From Collinsella sp. (lineage in GTDB: Bacteria > Actinomycetota > Coriobacteriia > Coriobacteriales > Coriobacteriaceae), in assembly GCA_019414045.1 (NCBI GenBank), contig DXMW01000003.1:1-64000 (forward strand): 64,000 bases of DNA. Reading direction: 5' to 3'. Below are positions 17,126 to 25,831 of the stretch, in pieces (positions within the stretch are counted from its first letter, which is position 1; every line of letters starts with the position of its first letter). Both the position numbers and the translations under genes were made by a program. The notes below the pieces were generated by a model that had not been told where the DNA came from, did no database searches, and worked only from the letters and a program-made list of their open reading frames with translations.

Positions 17126-17995
17126 ATGGCACAGCCAGATACGACGCCCACGGTGGGGCTTGCGCTCGAGGGAGGCGGCTACCGCGGTATGTATACGGCG
17201 GGCGTGCTCGACGTATGGATGGAGTGCGGCCTGACCTGTGACCATATGGTGGGCGTCTCGGCGGGCGCGGCGTTTGGCTACAACTTTAAATCGCGCCAGA
17301 TTGGTCGTGCCATTCGCTACAACAAGGCCTATTGCGCCGATAAGCGCTATGCGGGTGTAGCAAGCTGGCTGCGAACCGGCGATATGTTCAATGCAGATTT
17401 TGCCTATCACGAGGTGCCCATCGAGCGCGATCCCATCGACCTGGAGACATATCGTGCCTGCCCCATGCGGTTTACGTGCGTGTGTACCGATATCGAGACG
17501 GGCAAGGCCGTCTATCACGATCTGCCGTATGGCGACGAGCGCGATATCGAGTGGATTCGGGCGTCGTCTGCTATTCCCGTGGCAACGCGTCCTGTCGCCA
17601 TTGAGGGGCATAAATATCTGGATGGCGGCGTGGCCGATTCCATTCCCAGTGCTTGGCTGTTTGCGCAGGGGTATGACCGCAATATTGTGGTACTCACGCA
17701 GCCGGCGGGCTTTGTGAAGCAGCCCAACAGCGTGATGCCCATGCTGCGGCGCGTGTTCCGTCACTACCCGGAGTTTGTGGCGGCGCTTGAGCATCGGCAT
17801 GAGGCCTACAATGCCACGCTTGATGACCTGGCACGTCGCGAGGCTGCCGGCGAGGTCTTTGTGGTGCGGCCGAGCGAATCGGTAAAGGTGCCGTCGCTGT
17901 GCCGCGAGCCCGATGAGCTTGAGCGTATCTATCAGATTGGCCGCCACGATGCGGAGGCGTCTTTGTCCGCGCTGGAAACGTATCTGGCGGGGTAG
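17126..17995 (+). CDS. Patatin-like phospholipase
   Basis: A 289-residue serine lipase/acyl hydrolase of the patatin family with a Ser-Asp dyad. Visible are the oxyanion loop GGGYRG (16-21), nucleophile GVSAG (Ser45) and the catalytic Asp in DGG (166-168). It matches the YjjU-type bacterial patatins, likely acting on membrane lipids in the cytoplasm or at the inner membrane face. No signal peptide. ATG 17126 has AACGGAG ahead of it; a longer upstream frame was rejected. Single gene; its 3' flank carries the three-unit palindrome array. Confidence 0.9.
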   Translation: MAQPDTTPTVGLALEGGGYRGMYTAGVLDVWMECGLTCDHMVGVSAGAAFGYNFKSRQIGRAIRYNKAYCADKRYAGVASWLRTGDMFNADFAYHEVPIERDPIDLETYRACPMRFTCVCTDIETGKAVYHDLPYGDERDIEWIRASSAIPVATRPVAIEGHKYLDGGVADSIPSAWLFAQGYDRNIVVLTQPAGFVKQPNSVMPMLRRVFRHYPEFVAALEHRHEAYNATLDDLARREAAGEVFVVRPSESVKVPSLCREPDELERIYQIGRHDAEASLSALETYLAG

Positions 17996-18017
17996 GACAA
18001 GCTGCCGCGGACTCGGC

Positions 18018-18187
18018 GGAAAGCGCGTCCCAGAATGAGCGCTCAGAACGGGCTACAGTTTCCCAAACGGTGGGGTTTCGGAAAGTTCGTCCCGGAATAT
18101 GCGTTCAGACTGGGATGCGGTTTCCCGTTAAGTCTCTATATGGAAAGCGCATCCCAGAATGGGTGTCCAAACTGGGATGCGCTTTCC
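18018..18187. repeat. Array of three 46-bp palindromic units, exact 62-bp period
   Basis: Units at 18018-18063, 18080-18125 and 18142-18187 all start GGAAAG, end TTTCC, contain TCCC(A/G)GAAT at the same place, and are exactly 46 bp, separated by two unrelated 16-bp spacers. Unit 3 is a perfect inverted repeat with 16-bp arms (GGAAAGCGCATCCCAG); unit 2 is less perfect and unit 1 most decayed. It fills the gap between the convergent patatin and thiE genes. Confidence 0.85.
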
Positions 18188-18231
18188 ATTGCTGAAGATA
18201 TGAAGCTGCAAATCGGCTGCTCGACTTATGC

Positions 18232-18927
18232 TTATGCCTGCTGCCAGGTATCGACGAGCTCCTTGGCTGCGGCGTGGGGGTCGTCGGCGCTGCAGACGGC
18301 GCTCACTACGAAAAAGCCGTCGACGCCAGTGGCCTTGAGCTGCGGTAGGTCGGCCGTCTTGACGCCGCCGCCCACCACGATGGGCACGGGGCTTGCCGCG
18401 TGGAGTGCGGCCAGGTCCTCAAAGCTCTTGGTGATGATAGAGCCATCTGCCGCGCGTCCGCAGTCGCGCTTGGTCTCGGTCTCGTGGAGCGGGCCGATGC
18501 CCAGGTAGTCGACCAGACTCATGTCGGCGGTCTTGACGTACTTGAGCATTTCCTTGCAGCGGGCCGAAAGGCCCACGATGGCATCGGGGCCCAGCAGCTT
18601 GCGACAGACCTCGACGGGAATATCGCTCTGACCCACGTGCACGCCGTCGACAGCAATACCCTGCTCGCGCGCGGCAAGCACGCAGTCCAGACGGTCGTCG
18701 ATGAGCAAGGCGACCTGACCGGTCTTGCCGGCCCGTGCGATTGCCTGCGCGGCGTCGCCGGTCAGCGCGATGATCTCGCGGGCACTTGCCACCTTGGAGC
18801 GCACCTGGATGCAGGTAAAGCCGGCGTCGAGTGCCTGGGCCACCACATCGCCCACGGGGCGCCCGAGGGTGTTTTCGGGGCCGAGTACCAGATAGGCCGA
18901 GATATCAAGGTTGTCGCGGATGCTCAT
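18232..18927 (-). CDS. thiE: Thiamine phosphate synthase
   Basis: A 231-residue TIM-barrel enzyme joining HMP-pyrophosphate and thiazole phosphate to thiamine phosphate. Recognisable family segments: FTCIQVRSK (usual IQLR), LLIDDRLD, GVHVGQSDIP, GIGPLHETETK and PIVVGGGV. Its start overlaps the stop of the thiamine-binding protein gene by four bases, so it is the third gene of the operon thiM - thiamine-binding protein - thiE under a TPP riboswitch. No thiC, thiD or thiG is near, consistent with thiazole salvage. Confidence 0.92.
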   Translation of the reverse strand: MSIRDNLDISAYLVLGPENTLGRPVGDVVAQALDAGFTCIQVRSKVASAREIIALTGDAAQAIARAGKTGQVALLIDDRLDCVLAAREQGIAVDGVHVGQSDIPVEVCRKLLGPDAIVGLSARCKEMLKYVKTADMSLVDYLGIGPLHETETKRDCGRAADGSIITKSFEDLAALHAASPVPIVVGGGVKTADLPQLKATGVDGFFVVSAVCSADDPHAAAKELVDTWQQA

Positions 18928-19265
18928 CGTGCTTCCTCCTGCTTTTTGATTTGTGCTTCCATGCGCTCGAGTTTGCCGGTCATGGTGTCGGTAAATCCGG
19001 GTCGAATATCGGCTTTGAGCACGACTTCGGTGCGGATGCCCTTGCTCGCCAACACAAAGGTCGCGTCGCGCACGACCTGCATGACCTCGTCCCAGTCGCC
19101 TTCGATCTCGGTGAACATCGAGGTGGTGCGGTTGGGAAGACCGCTCTCGCGAATGACGCGCACGACCTCGGCGACCTCGGCGGACAGCTCATCGCCGGTG
19201 CCGCATGGGGCGATGGCCACGGCGACGAGCGTGTTCATGCCGGCATTGGTTGCGGGCTCGGACAT
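18924..19265 (-). CDS. MTH1187/YkoF-family thiamine-binding protein
   Basis: A 113-residue ferredoxin-fold protein of the MTH1187 (DUF77) family, members of which bind thiamine or its hydroxymethylpyrimidine moiety. Typical elements are VAVAIAPCGTGDELSAEVAEV, the TSMFTEIEGDWDEVMQVV segment and a final helix LERMEAQIKKQ. It sits 3 bp after thiM and overlaps thiE, so it is translationally coupled in the thiamine salvage operon and probably supplies or buffers the pyrimidine substrate in the cytoplasm. The start MSEPATNAGM may be preceded functionally by the internal MNTLVAVAI start. Confidence 0.85.
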   Translation of the reverse strand: MSEPATNAGMNTLVAVAIAPCGTGDELSAEVAEVVRVIRESGLPNRTTSMFTEIEGDWDEVMQVVRDATFVLASKGIRTEVVLKADIRPGFTDTMTGKLERMEAQIKKQEEAR

Positions 19266-19268
19266 GGC

Positions 19269-20108
19269 TTATGCCTCCTCGAGCTCGAGTTGGTTATCGG
19301 CGATGTCCTGGGCGGTTGCGCGATAGAGCTCGTCGATAAAGGCGACCTTAAAGCTTGCCGGGGCATCGGCGACAGCGGCGGCACGCGTGCCGGCAACGTT
19401 GTAGACGGCGGTGCCACAGATGGCTGCCGTAAACGGATCGGCAGCGCAGGCGTACACAGCCAGCACACCGCCCTGCGAACAACCGCAGCCGGTGATCTTG
19501 GACATGAGCGGGCTGCCGCCGTAGGACTTGGCTACCGTCGTGCCGTCGGTGATCAGGTCGACTTCGCCCGAGACCACTACGGCGCCGCCGGTGTAGCGAG
19601 CGAGCGCCACAGCGGCATCGCGGGCGGCGTCGACCGTGTCGGTGGTATCGACACCGCGCACGCGGCTCAGATCGGCTGTCTCGCCCTCAAGACCCCACAG
19701 GCCGGCGAGCGCGATGATCTCGGAGGCGTTGCCGCGCACGATGGCGGGCTTGTACTGCTTGAGTTCGTTTACCAGCTGGGTGCGCAGGCTACCGATGCCC
19801 AGACCCACCGGATCGAGCACCCAGGGCTTGCCGGCGTCGTGTGCCGCCTTGGCCGCGCGGGGAATCGTCTGTTCGTAGATGGGGAAGAGCGTGCCCATGT
19901 TGAGATAGATGGCGCCGCCGCCGGCAACGAGCGCCTCGCCCTCGTCGGGCAGATAGACCATGGCGGCCGAACCGCCCACGGCGAGCTGCGCGTTGGCGAC
20001 AAAGTCGATCGTCACCGTGTTGGTGATGGAGCCGGCCATCGGATTGGTGGCGCGAATCTCCTCCACGGCCTTGACCATATGTTGCTTAAGCTGTTCCGAA
20101 TCAATCAC
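19269..20108 (-). CDS. thiM: Hydroxyethylthiazole kinase
   Basis: A 279-residue kinase that phosphorylates salvaged 4-methyl-5-(2-hydroxyethyl)thiazole. Ribokinase-fold signatures are present: NPMAGSITNTVTIDFVAN (substrate region, NTVT), WVLDPVGLG, VRGNASEI, and the anion hole with catalytic Cys in SKITGCGC. A GTG start was chosen because AAGGAGG lies eight bases before it; the ATG two bases further up is out of frame. Head of a three-gene operon controlled by the upstream TPP riboswitch and its terminator. Confidence 0.92.
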   Translation of the reverse strand: MIDSEQLKQHMVKAVEEIRATNPMAGSITNTVTIDFVANAQLAVGGSAAMVYLPDEGEALVAGGGAIYLNMGTLFPIYEQTIPRAAKAAHDAGKPWVLDPVGLGIGSLRTQLVNELKQYKPAIVRGNASEIIALAGLWGLEGETADLSRVRGVDTTDTVDAARDAAVALARYTGGAVVVSGEVDLITDGTTVAKSYGGSPLMSKITGCGCSQGGVLAVYACAADPFTAAICGTAVYNVAGTRAAAVADAPASFKVAFIDELYRATAQDIADNQLELEEA

Positions 20109-20130
20109 TGCACATGCCTCCTTGGCATAG

Positions 20131-20162
20131 AAAAGGGGCGCTGTGCATAGACAGCGCCCCTG
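20131..20162 (-). terminator. Riboswitch expression-platform terminator
   Basis: AGGGGCGCTGT / ACAGCGCCCCT stem followed on the minus strand by TTTTCT, located between the TPP aptamer and the thiM ribosome site. This arrangement points to transcription attenuation when thiamine pyrophosphate is bound. Confidence 0.85.
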
Positions 20163-20173
20163 TAAAGGCGGCA

Positions 20174-20262
20174 TGCTCCCTACGCCAGCATTAACTGACA
20201 GGTTCAAAGGATTGGGCCCTATGCCCTCTCAGCCTTGTGGTTTGCACCGCCGGCACTCCCGC
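20174..20262 (-). promoter_or_regulatory. TPP riboswitch aptamer (thi-box)
   Basis: On the minus strand the conserved thi-box segments appear in order: the opening GGGAGTGCCGGC, CTGAGAGGGC, AACCTGTCAGTTAATGCTGG and the closing GCGTAGGGAGC. These are the ligand-contacting parts of the THI element. Directly upstream of a terminator and thiM, so thiamine pyrophosphate should repress the salvage operon. Confidence 0.95.
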
Positions 20263-20290
20263 ATCGAATCTGTTGTTCCCTATACTAGCG

Positions 20291-20393
20291 CACCTGCCAA
20301 AAAGGGACAGATTTATTTTGGCAGGTGGCAACAGGGGCGCTGCGTTTTCCCAGATAAAACCTGCCAAAATAAACCTGTCCCTTATTGGTAGGT
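20291..20393. repeat. Head-to-head pair of GGGACAG palindromes (CCTGCC subfamily)
   Basis: Copy one (20291-20327) has 12-bp arms CACCTGCCAAAA / TTTTGGCAGGTG around AGGGACAGATTTA. Copy two (about 20357-20393) is in the opposite orientation: ACCTGCCAA ... CCTGTCCC ... TTGGTAGGT. The two face each other like a bacterial interspersed mosaic element. A third copy is at 40077. Confidence 0.8.
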
Positions 20394-20431
20394 CGTTACA
20401 ATGGTTACGGTGAAAATGACTGGGGGACTCT

Positions 20432-21340
20432 ATGATCAAACTTGTGCTGACCGATATGGACGATACGCTGATTCCAGCCGGGCATGACGGCGCCAGTGAC
20501 TACGCCATTGAGGGTATTCATGCCATGCAGGCGGCGGGTCTGCACTTTGGCCCGGTTTCGGGTCGCCAGCCGTCCGCGATGGGCTGGATGTTTAAAAATC
20601 GTTCCGAGTGCTTTTCGACCGGTGCGTTCTGCAACGGCCAAGTGATGTTTGTCGACGGCGAAGTAGTCGCTTCGCGTGCGACCGACAACGATGCTCTGAT
20701 GCGTCTGGCCGATTACCTCGAGCAAGAGACCGACGATACATTTCTAAAAGTCTACAGCCTGGGCGATGACTTTTGGGGCAACGATGCCTATTGCGTGACG
20801 AGCAATCCTGAGCGCGTTCGTCGCGCCATGGAGTCGGGCGGCAACGCGTGGCTCAAAGGCGAAGAGGCCCCGTGCCGTCCCGTCGTCGATGACGCGCCGG
20901 TGTTTAAGGCGAATATCTGGAGTGCCCGTTCGCGTGAGGAGCTCGCGGAGCTACGCGAGCGCGTTGCCGCTGAGGTGCCGGAACTCTCGCTTGTGTTTCC
21001 CAACAACCGAGTGCGTCTGTTCGACATCCTTCCGGCTGGTTGGGACAAGGGCTGCGCTGCGCTGGAGCTGGCGCGTGCTTTGGGCTTGACGCCCGACGAG
21101 GTGGCCGTATTCGGTGATTCTGATAATGATTTGCCCATGATCGATGCCGTTCCCAACTCCGTTGCAGTCGCCAATGCCAACGAGGCCGTCACGGCGGCAG
21201 CGCGCTGGCATATCGGCACTGCGGCAGACGATGCGGTCGCCGGGGCTCTACATCAGATCGCCGCCTGCGCCGCGACGGGGGAGATGCCGTCGTTTATGCG
21301 CCTGCCGGGTACTGCCGACGCGAATCTCACGAACAGCTAA
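20432..21340 (+). CDS. HAD-superfamily Cof-type phosphatase
   Basis: A 302-residue HAD hydrolase of the Cof/YbjI class. Motif I is TDMDDT (nucleophile Asp8, acid Asp10), motif II Ser in GPVSGR, motif III Lys in GWDKG and motif IV GDSDNDLPM. The cap domain lies between motif II and III as in C2B caps. Family members dephosphorylate sugar phosphates, PLP or FMN; the substrate is not readable. An SD-like GGGGGA precedes the ATG. It precedes a LysR gene by 10 bp and may be co-transcribed. Confidence 0.9.
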   Translation: MIKLVLTDMDDTLIPAGHDGASDYAIEGIHAMQAAGLHFGPVSGRQPSAMGWMFKNRSECFSTGAFCNGQVMFVDGEVVASRATDNDALMRLADYLEQETDDTFLKVYSLGDDFWGNDAYCVTSNPERVRRAMESGGNAWLKGEEAPCRPVVDDAPVFKANIWSARSREELAELRERVAAEVPELSLVFPNNRVRLFDILPAGWDKGCAALELARALGLTPDEVAVFGDSDNDLPMIDAVPNSVAVANANEAVTAAARWHIGTAADDAVAGALHQIAACAATGEMPSFMRLPGTADANLTNS

Positions 21341-21350
21341 GGAGACAGCC

Positions 21351-22247
21351 ATGAAGCTCCAGCAGCTCAGATATGTCGTCAAAGTTGCCGAATGCGGCAG
21401 CATTACCGAGGCCTCGCGCCGGCTCTTTGTGTCGCAGCCTTCGATTACCGCATCGATCCGCGATCTCGAAAACGAGATGGGTGTGCATATCTTTGAGCGC
21501 ACCAACAAGGGCGTCATTGTGTCCGAGGAAGGCGAGACCTTCTTGGGCTACGCGCGCCAGGTGCTCGACCAGGCCGACCTGCTCGAGGGCAAGTACAAGG
21601 GCACATCCGAGCAGGTGCCGCACTTTAGCGTGAGCTGCCAGCATTATTCCTTTGCCGTTAACGCGTTTGTTGACGTGATCCGCGAGTTCGATGCCGCGCG
21701 TTACGACTTCACCCTGCGCGAGGAGCAGACTCACGAGATTATCGAGGATGTCGCGCATATGAAAAGCGAACTGGGCATCCTGTACTTATCCGAGCATAAC
21801 CGCGAGGTTATCGAGCGCATGCTTGCCGCCAACGAGCTCGTATTCGAGGGGCTCTTCTGCGCCACGCCGCATGTCTTCGTGTGCGCAGACCATCCGCTGG
21901 CGGGCCGCTCGAGCGTGACGCTTGAGGACTTGGAAGACTACCCGTTCCTGTCCTACGAGCAGGGCAGCTATAACTCGTTTTACTATTCCGAGGAACTGAC
22001 CTCGACTTTTGAGCGTCGCAAGAATATCCGCGTGCGTGACCGTGCGACGTTGTTCAACCTGGCTATGGGCCTTAACGGTTACACGGTGTGTTCGGGCGTG
22101 ATCAGCCATGAACTTAACGGCCCCGGTATCATCTCGATTCCGCTCGATGTGGACGAATACATGGAGATCGGCATTATCACGCGCAAAAATACGACGCTCA
22201 CGCGCTATGGGCAGGCCTATATCGACGCGATCCGTCAGCACATCTAG
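21351..22247 (+). CDS. LysR-family transcriptional regulator
   Basis: A 298-residue LTTR. The N-terminal winged helix (KLQQLRYVVKVAECGSITEA then SRRLFVSQPSITASI) fits the family exactly; the effector domain runs from about residue 90, with conserved LGILY and GLNGYTVCSG segments. ATG 21351 follows AAGGAGA. The downstream MetE-like gene has a perfect inverted repeat in its promoter, so the likely target is sulfur amino-acid or methyl-transfer metabolism (inference). It follows the HAD gene with a 10-bp gap. Confidence 0.92.
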   Translation: MKLQQLRYVVKVAECGSITEASRRLFVSQPSITASIRDLENEMGVHIFERTNKGVIVSEEGETFLGYARQVLDQADLLEGKYKGTSEQVPHFSVSCQHYSFAVNAFVDVIREFDAARYDFTLREEQTHEIIEDVAHMKSELGILYLSEHNREVIERMLAANELVFEGLFCATPHVFVCADHPLAGRSSVTLEDLEDYPFLSYEQGSYNSFYYSEELTSTFERRKNIRVRDRATLFNLAMGLNGYTVCSGVISHELNGPGIISIPLDVDEYMEIGIITRKNTTLTRYGQAYIDAIRQHI

Positions 22248-22291
22248 ATTGCTGCGTTCTGCACGGGTCAAATCTCTTTGCGGCAGTCTCA

Positions 22292-22318
22292 TTTGATATA
22301 GGAAGCATCTATATCAAA
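22292..22318. promoter_or_regulatory. Perfect inverted repeat upstream of the MetE-like gene
   Basis: TTTGATATAG / CTATATCAAA, 10-bp arms, 7-bp spacer, in the 155-bp gap between the LysR and MetE-like genes. The form (A/T-rich, T-N11-A type, dyad) suits a LysR recognition site; an AT-rich likely core promoter follows it. Confidence 0.6.
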
Positions 22319-22402
22319 CTGTTATAAACGTATATTTTACGATAGCCATATGAGCGCTCATACTCTGTCCCAGTAAAGCAACCAATGCAAAGGGAGATAT
22401 CT

Positions 22403-23536
22403 ATGAGCACCTTGATTCAACCGAACGCGCCGTTTCGCGCCGATATCGTCGGCAGCTTTCTTCGTCCCCAGGCTGTTAAGGATGCACGTGCCGCCTATGC
22501 CGCGGGCACGCTCGACGCCGCCGGCCTTAAGGCCGTCGAGGATGAGGCCATTTGCGATTTGGTGGCCAAGCAGAAGGCAGCCGGCTTACAGGTAATTACC
22601 GATGGCGAATACCGCCGCAGCTACTGGCACCTCGATTTTATGTGGGGCCTTAACGGCATTGAGCGCCGCGTTTCGCGTACGGGCTATATGTTCCACGATG
22701 AGGAGACCACGGCAGATACCGCGGTGGTGACCGGCCCCATCAGCGGCGAGAACCACCCGTTCGTCGAGCATTTTAAGTTCGTCAAGGCGCTTGAGGGGGA
22801 GGGCCAGGTCGCACGCCAGACCATTCCGGCGCCGATCCAGACGTTCTCTGAGGTCACGCTCGATCGCTGCGACGGCCAGCAGGAGAGCCTGCGCGCTGTC
22901 TATAAGACCGATGAGGAACTTGCCGACGCCATTGCAGCCGCTTATCGTACGGTGATCGCCGACCTGTACGCAGCAGGCTGCCGCAACATCCAGTTTGATG
23001 ACTGCACCTGGGGCATCTACTGCGATACCGATTTTGTCGCCAAAACCGGCATGAGCCCGGTCGACCTGCAAAAGGTAAGCGAGCTGGGCGTGGCGCTCAA
23101 CAACGCCGCCATCGAGGGCAAGCCCGACGATCTGGTTGTCAACACGCACGTGTGCCGCGGCAACTACCACTCCACCTATGCCTTTGAGGGCGGCTACGAT
23201 CCCATCGCGCCGTACCTGTTCGCACATGAGAATGTCGATGCGTTCTATCTGGAGTTCGACACGCCGCGCGCCGGCGGCTTTGAGCCGCTCAAGTACGTCG
23301 CTCCCGGCAAGAAGGTCGTGCTGGGCTTGGTAACCACCAAGGCGGCAGAGCTCGAGAACGAGGACGCCATCGTCGAGCGCATCCGCGAAGCCGCAAAGTA
23401 CGTGCCGCTCGAGAACCTGTACCTGTCGCCCCAGTGCGGCTTTGCCAGCTGCGAGATTGGCAACAAGCTGACCGAGGATGAGCAATGGGCAAAGATCGCT
23501 CTGGTCAAGCGCATTGCCGAGCGCGTTTGGAAGTAA
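22403..23536 (+). CDS. YxjG/YxjH-type methionine synthase-like protein (MetE C-terminal domain)
   Basis: A 377-residue single TIM-barrel homologous to the catalytic half of cobalamin-independent methionine synthase, of the short YxjG/YxjH type. Visible are VGSFLRP near the N-terminus, ITDGEYRRSYW, IQFDDCTWG and the zinc-ligand region THVCRGN plus SPQCGFASC (His/Cys/Cys). Short forms act in methionine synthesis from homocysteine with a methyl donor not fully settled. ATG follows AAAGGGAGA. Probably regulated by the LysR protein encoded upstream through the 22292 repeat. Confidence 0.88.
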   Translation: MSTLIQPNAPFRADIVGSFLRPQAVKDARAAYAAGTLDAAGLKAVEDEAICDLVAKQKAAGLQVITDGEYRRSYWHLDFMWGLNGIERRVSRTGYMFHDEETTADTAVVTGPISGENHPFVEHFKFVKALEGEGQVARQTIPAPIQTFSEVTLDRCDGQQESLRAVYKTDEELADAIAAAYRTVIADLYAAGCRNIQFDDCTWGIYCDTDFVAKTGMSPVDLQKVSELGVALNNAAIEGKPDDLVVNTHVCRGNYHSTYAFEGGYDPIAPYLFAHENVDAFYLEFDTPRAGGFEPLKYVAPGKKVVLGLVTTKAAELENEDAIVERIREAAKYVPLENLYLSPQCGFASCEIGNKLTEDEQWAKIALVKRIAERVWK

Positions 23537-23659
23537 CGATACCGTTTGCAGGTGGCGGCGCGTGCGAGGCATTGCGTATCGCGTGCAATGGTTCGGATCG
23601 TATCGTTCGGGCAGGTTATCCGATATGCCTGATCGCCCTTCCATCGTGAAAGGACTTCC

Positions 23660-24994
23660 ATGTCCCAATCCTCGACGCCCGCCGTCACCGATGCCATTTA
23701 CGATGCATCGTCGCTCGGCCGCCCGCGCATGTTTGTGTTGGGTTTGCAACACATGTTTGCGATGTTCGGAGCCACGGTGCTCGTGCCCGTGCTCACCGGC
23801 CTTTCCGTTTCGACGACGCTTCTGTTCGCCGGCATCGGCACGCTGCTGTTCCACTTTCTATCGCGCGGTAAGGTGCCCGCGTTCCTGGGCTCGTCGTTTG
23901 CCTTTATCGCGGGTTATGCCGCCATTGCGCCCAACGGCGAGACCGAGCTTTTGCCCTACGCTTGTCTGGGCGTTGCCTGCGCCGGCCTGCTCTATCCGGT
24001 GCTGGCAGCGCTGTTCCGCGCATTTGGCGCCAAGCGCGTCATGCGCTTCTTCCCGCCGGTGGTGACCGGCCCCATCGTCATTTCCATCGGCCTGATCTTG
24101 GCAAGCTCTGCTATCGCCAACTGCCAGACCAATTGGCTTGTTGCCGTTGTCGCTGTGGCCGTGATCGTCATCTGCAATATTTGGGGGCGCGGCATGGTCA
24201 AGATCGTGCCGATTTTGCTGGGCGTTGTGGTGGGCTATGCCGTTGCGGCCGCGCTGGGCGAGGTCGACTTCTCTGGCGTCGCAGCCGCCCCCTGGGTTGG
24301 CTTGCCCGTCGTGTGGGACAACACCGTGTTTGCGCTCTTTGGACCGCAGTTCGATAGCAGTCTTGCCACGACGGCCATTATCACCATCATGCCACTGGCC
24401 TTTGCGACCATGATTGAGCACATTGGCGATATCTCCGCCATCGGATCGACTTGTGAGCGCAACTACATTGCCGATCCCGGCCTGCACCGTACCCTGCTCG
24501 GCGATGGCCTGGCGACTATCTTGGCATCGCTCTTTGGCGCTCCTGCCAATACGACGTATGGCGAGAACACCGGCGTGCTTGCGCTTACGCGTGTGTTCGA
24601 CCCGCGAGTGATTCGCATTGCCGCGTGCTGCGCCATCGTGCTTTCGTTCTGCCCCAAGTTCGCTGCTGTCATTGCGGCCATGCCGGCGTGTGTAATCGGC
24701 GGCGTGTCGCTCGTGCTCTATGGCATGATCAGCGCCGTGGGCGTTCGCAACCTCATCGAGAACCAGGTCGATTTCCAGAACAACCGCAACGTGCTGGTGG
24801 CCGCTCTGGTGCTGGTGCTTTCGCTCGGCATCGCGTACAGCACTGCCGGAGCTATCGTGTTGGAGCTGGGCGGCGTGACCATTTCGCTCTCGGGCCTTGC
24901 CGTGGGATCGCTGGTGGGCATTGTGCTCAATGCCATCCTACCGGGTAACGACTTTGAGTTTGATGTCTCGGAACTCGAAGGGTCTGCCGAATAG
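23660..24994 (+). CDS. uraA: Uracil/xanthine NCS2 permease (UraA type)
   Basis: A 444-residue proton-coupled nucleobase transporter with about 14 membrane segments. Typical are GLQHMFAMFGATVLVP at the first helix, FLGSSFAFI (helix 3), and the substrate-binding EHIGDISAIG and NTTYGENTG motifs, which match the uracil branch of NCS2. ATG follows GAAAGGAC. Not in an operon with the MetE-like gene by distance (123 bp) but on the same strand. Ends at a strong terminator. Confidence 0.92.
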   Translation: MSQSSTPAVTDAIYDASSLGRPRMFVLGLQHMFAMFGATVLVPVLTGLSVSTTLLFAGIGTLLFHFLSRGKVPAFLGSSFAFIAGYAAIAPNGETELLPYACLGVACAGLLYPVLAALFRAFGAKRVMRFFPPVVTGPIVISIGLILASSAIANCQTNWLVAVVAVAVIVICNIWGRGMVKIVPILLGVVVGYAVAAALGEVDFSGVAAAPWVGLPVVWDNTVFALFGPQFDSSLATTAIITIMPLAFATMIEHIGDISAIGSTCERNYIADPGLHRTLLGDGLATILASLFGAPANTTYGENTGVLALTRVFDPRVIRIAACCAIVLSFCPKFAAVIAAMPACVIGGVSLVLYGMISAVGVRNLIENQVDFQNNRNVLVAALVLVLSLGIAYSTAGAIVLELGGVTISLSGLAVGSLVGIVLNAILPGNDFEFDVSELEGSAE

Positions 24995-25012
24995 CAGCTG
25001 TGTCCAACTCAG

Positions 25013-25056
25013 CTAAAAAGCCGGCCATGCGTCCGATGCGCATGGCCGGCTTTTTA
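25013..25056. terminator. Bidirectional terminator between convergent uraA and esterase
   Basis: CTAAAAAGCCGGCCATGCG / CGCATGGCCGGCTTTTTAG with a short loop. T-runs exist on both strands. The TAA stop of the minus-strand esterase gene lies in the right arm. Confidence 0.9.
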
Positions 25057-25719
25057 GTGCGCAAGAACCCAGTGGATGCCACGCGCCATGCGCAGGTCGG
25101 TTTGGGCAAAGTGGTTGCCGGGGTTGAGTTCCAGCGTTGTGAGGATGCCGCGCTCAACGAGCAACGTTTCCATTGCGCGCGTGTCGTCAAGTACGTGCCG
25201 CATCATGCGGTTGGGCGTCTTGGTTTCCTTTTTGCCGAGCGACAGATAGACGGCCTGCGGGTTGCCGGCAAAAGGGGCCGTGCTGGCGCGATCGACAAAG
25301 TCGGGAAACCACAACGACCCCGATGCGCTTGCGGCGCGGCTAAAGGCGTCGGTTTGCCAGAGGGACCAGAGCGCGAAGAGGCCCGCGAGCGAGTAGCCGG
25401 CAATGCCGCGCCAGGTGGGCGGCTGAGGAAGCGACGACTCGGCCTCTGGGATTATCCAGTTCAACAGCTCATCGAGAAATCCGGATGCCTGGCCGCCAAA
25501 GGGCTCGGCATCGCGCACGGTTCCGTCGCATCCCCAGGGGCTCAGCTCGCGATTCCAGTTGAGGCTGCCAATGCCGACAAGCGTGAAGGGCGGGCAGTTG
25601 AGCTCTCGGCAGCGTTCATAAACCTCCGTGCCGTCGCCCATGACCACGGGAAGATAGATGACTGGTGCGCTTTCGGCATGCTGTGCATGAACGGTTATCT
25701 GCTTTTGATGCGCTTCCAT
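25054..25719 (-). CDS. Putative alpha/beta-hydrolase esterase
   Basis: A 221-residue hydrolase related to the IroE/Fes/esterase D group. The nucleophile elbow is GYSLAG (Ser in GxSxG) with following SGSLWFPDF, typical of that group; the final His is likely HFAQTD or GIHW. No signal peptide, so cytoplasmic. Substrate unknown: acetyl-xylan, siderophore or other small esters are possible. Start ATG at 25719 (MEAHQK) with only a weak upstream GAGAAG; another start further upstream exists. Confidence 0.8.
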   Translation of the reverse strand: MEAHQKQITVHAQHAESAPVIYLPVVMGDGTEVYERCRELNCPPFTLVGIGSLNWNRELSPWGCDGTVRDAEPFGGQASGFLDELLNWIIPEAESSLPQPPTWRGIAGYSLAGLFALWSLWQTDAFSRAASASGSLWFPDFVDRASTAPFAGNPQAVYLSLGKKETKTPNRMMRHVLDDTRAMETLLVERGILTTLELNPGNHFAQTDLRMARGIHWVLAH

Positions 25720-25831
25720 GACGGGCTTCTCTCGGCGTTGTGATATCGACGGCCCCCATTGTCGCACGCCGGCTCATGCAGGTTGGGCTAGACCAAAGAC
25801 AATCTCGTGCATACCCTGCGGACACATATGG

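Noticed and set aside
18018..18187. CRISPR array
   Set aside because: Units are diverged, long palindromes with 16-bp spacers and only three units; no leader or cas genes.
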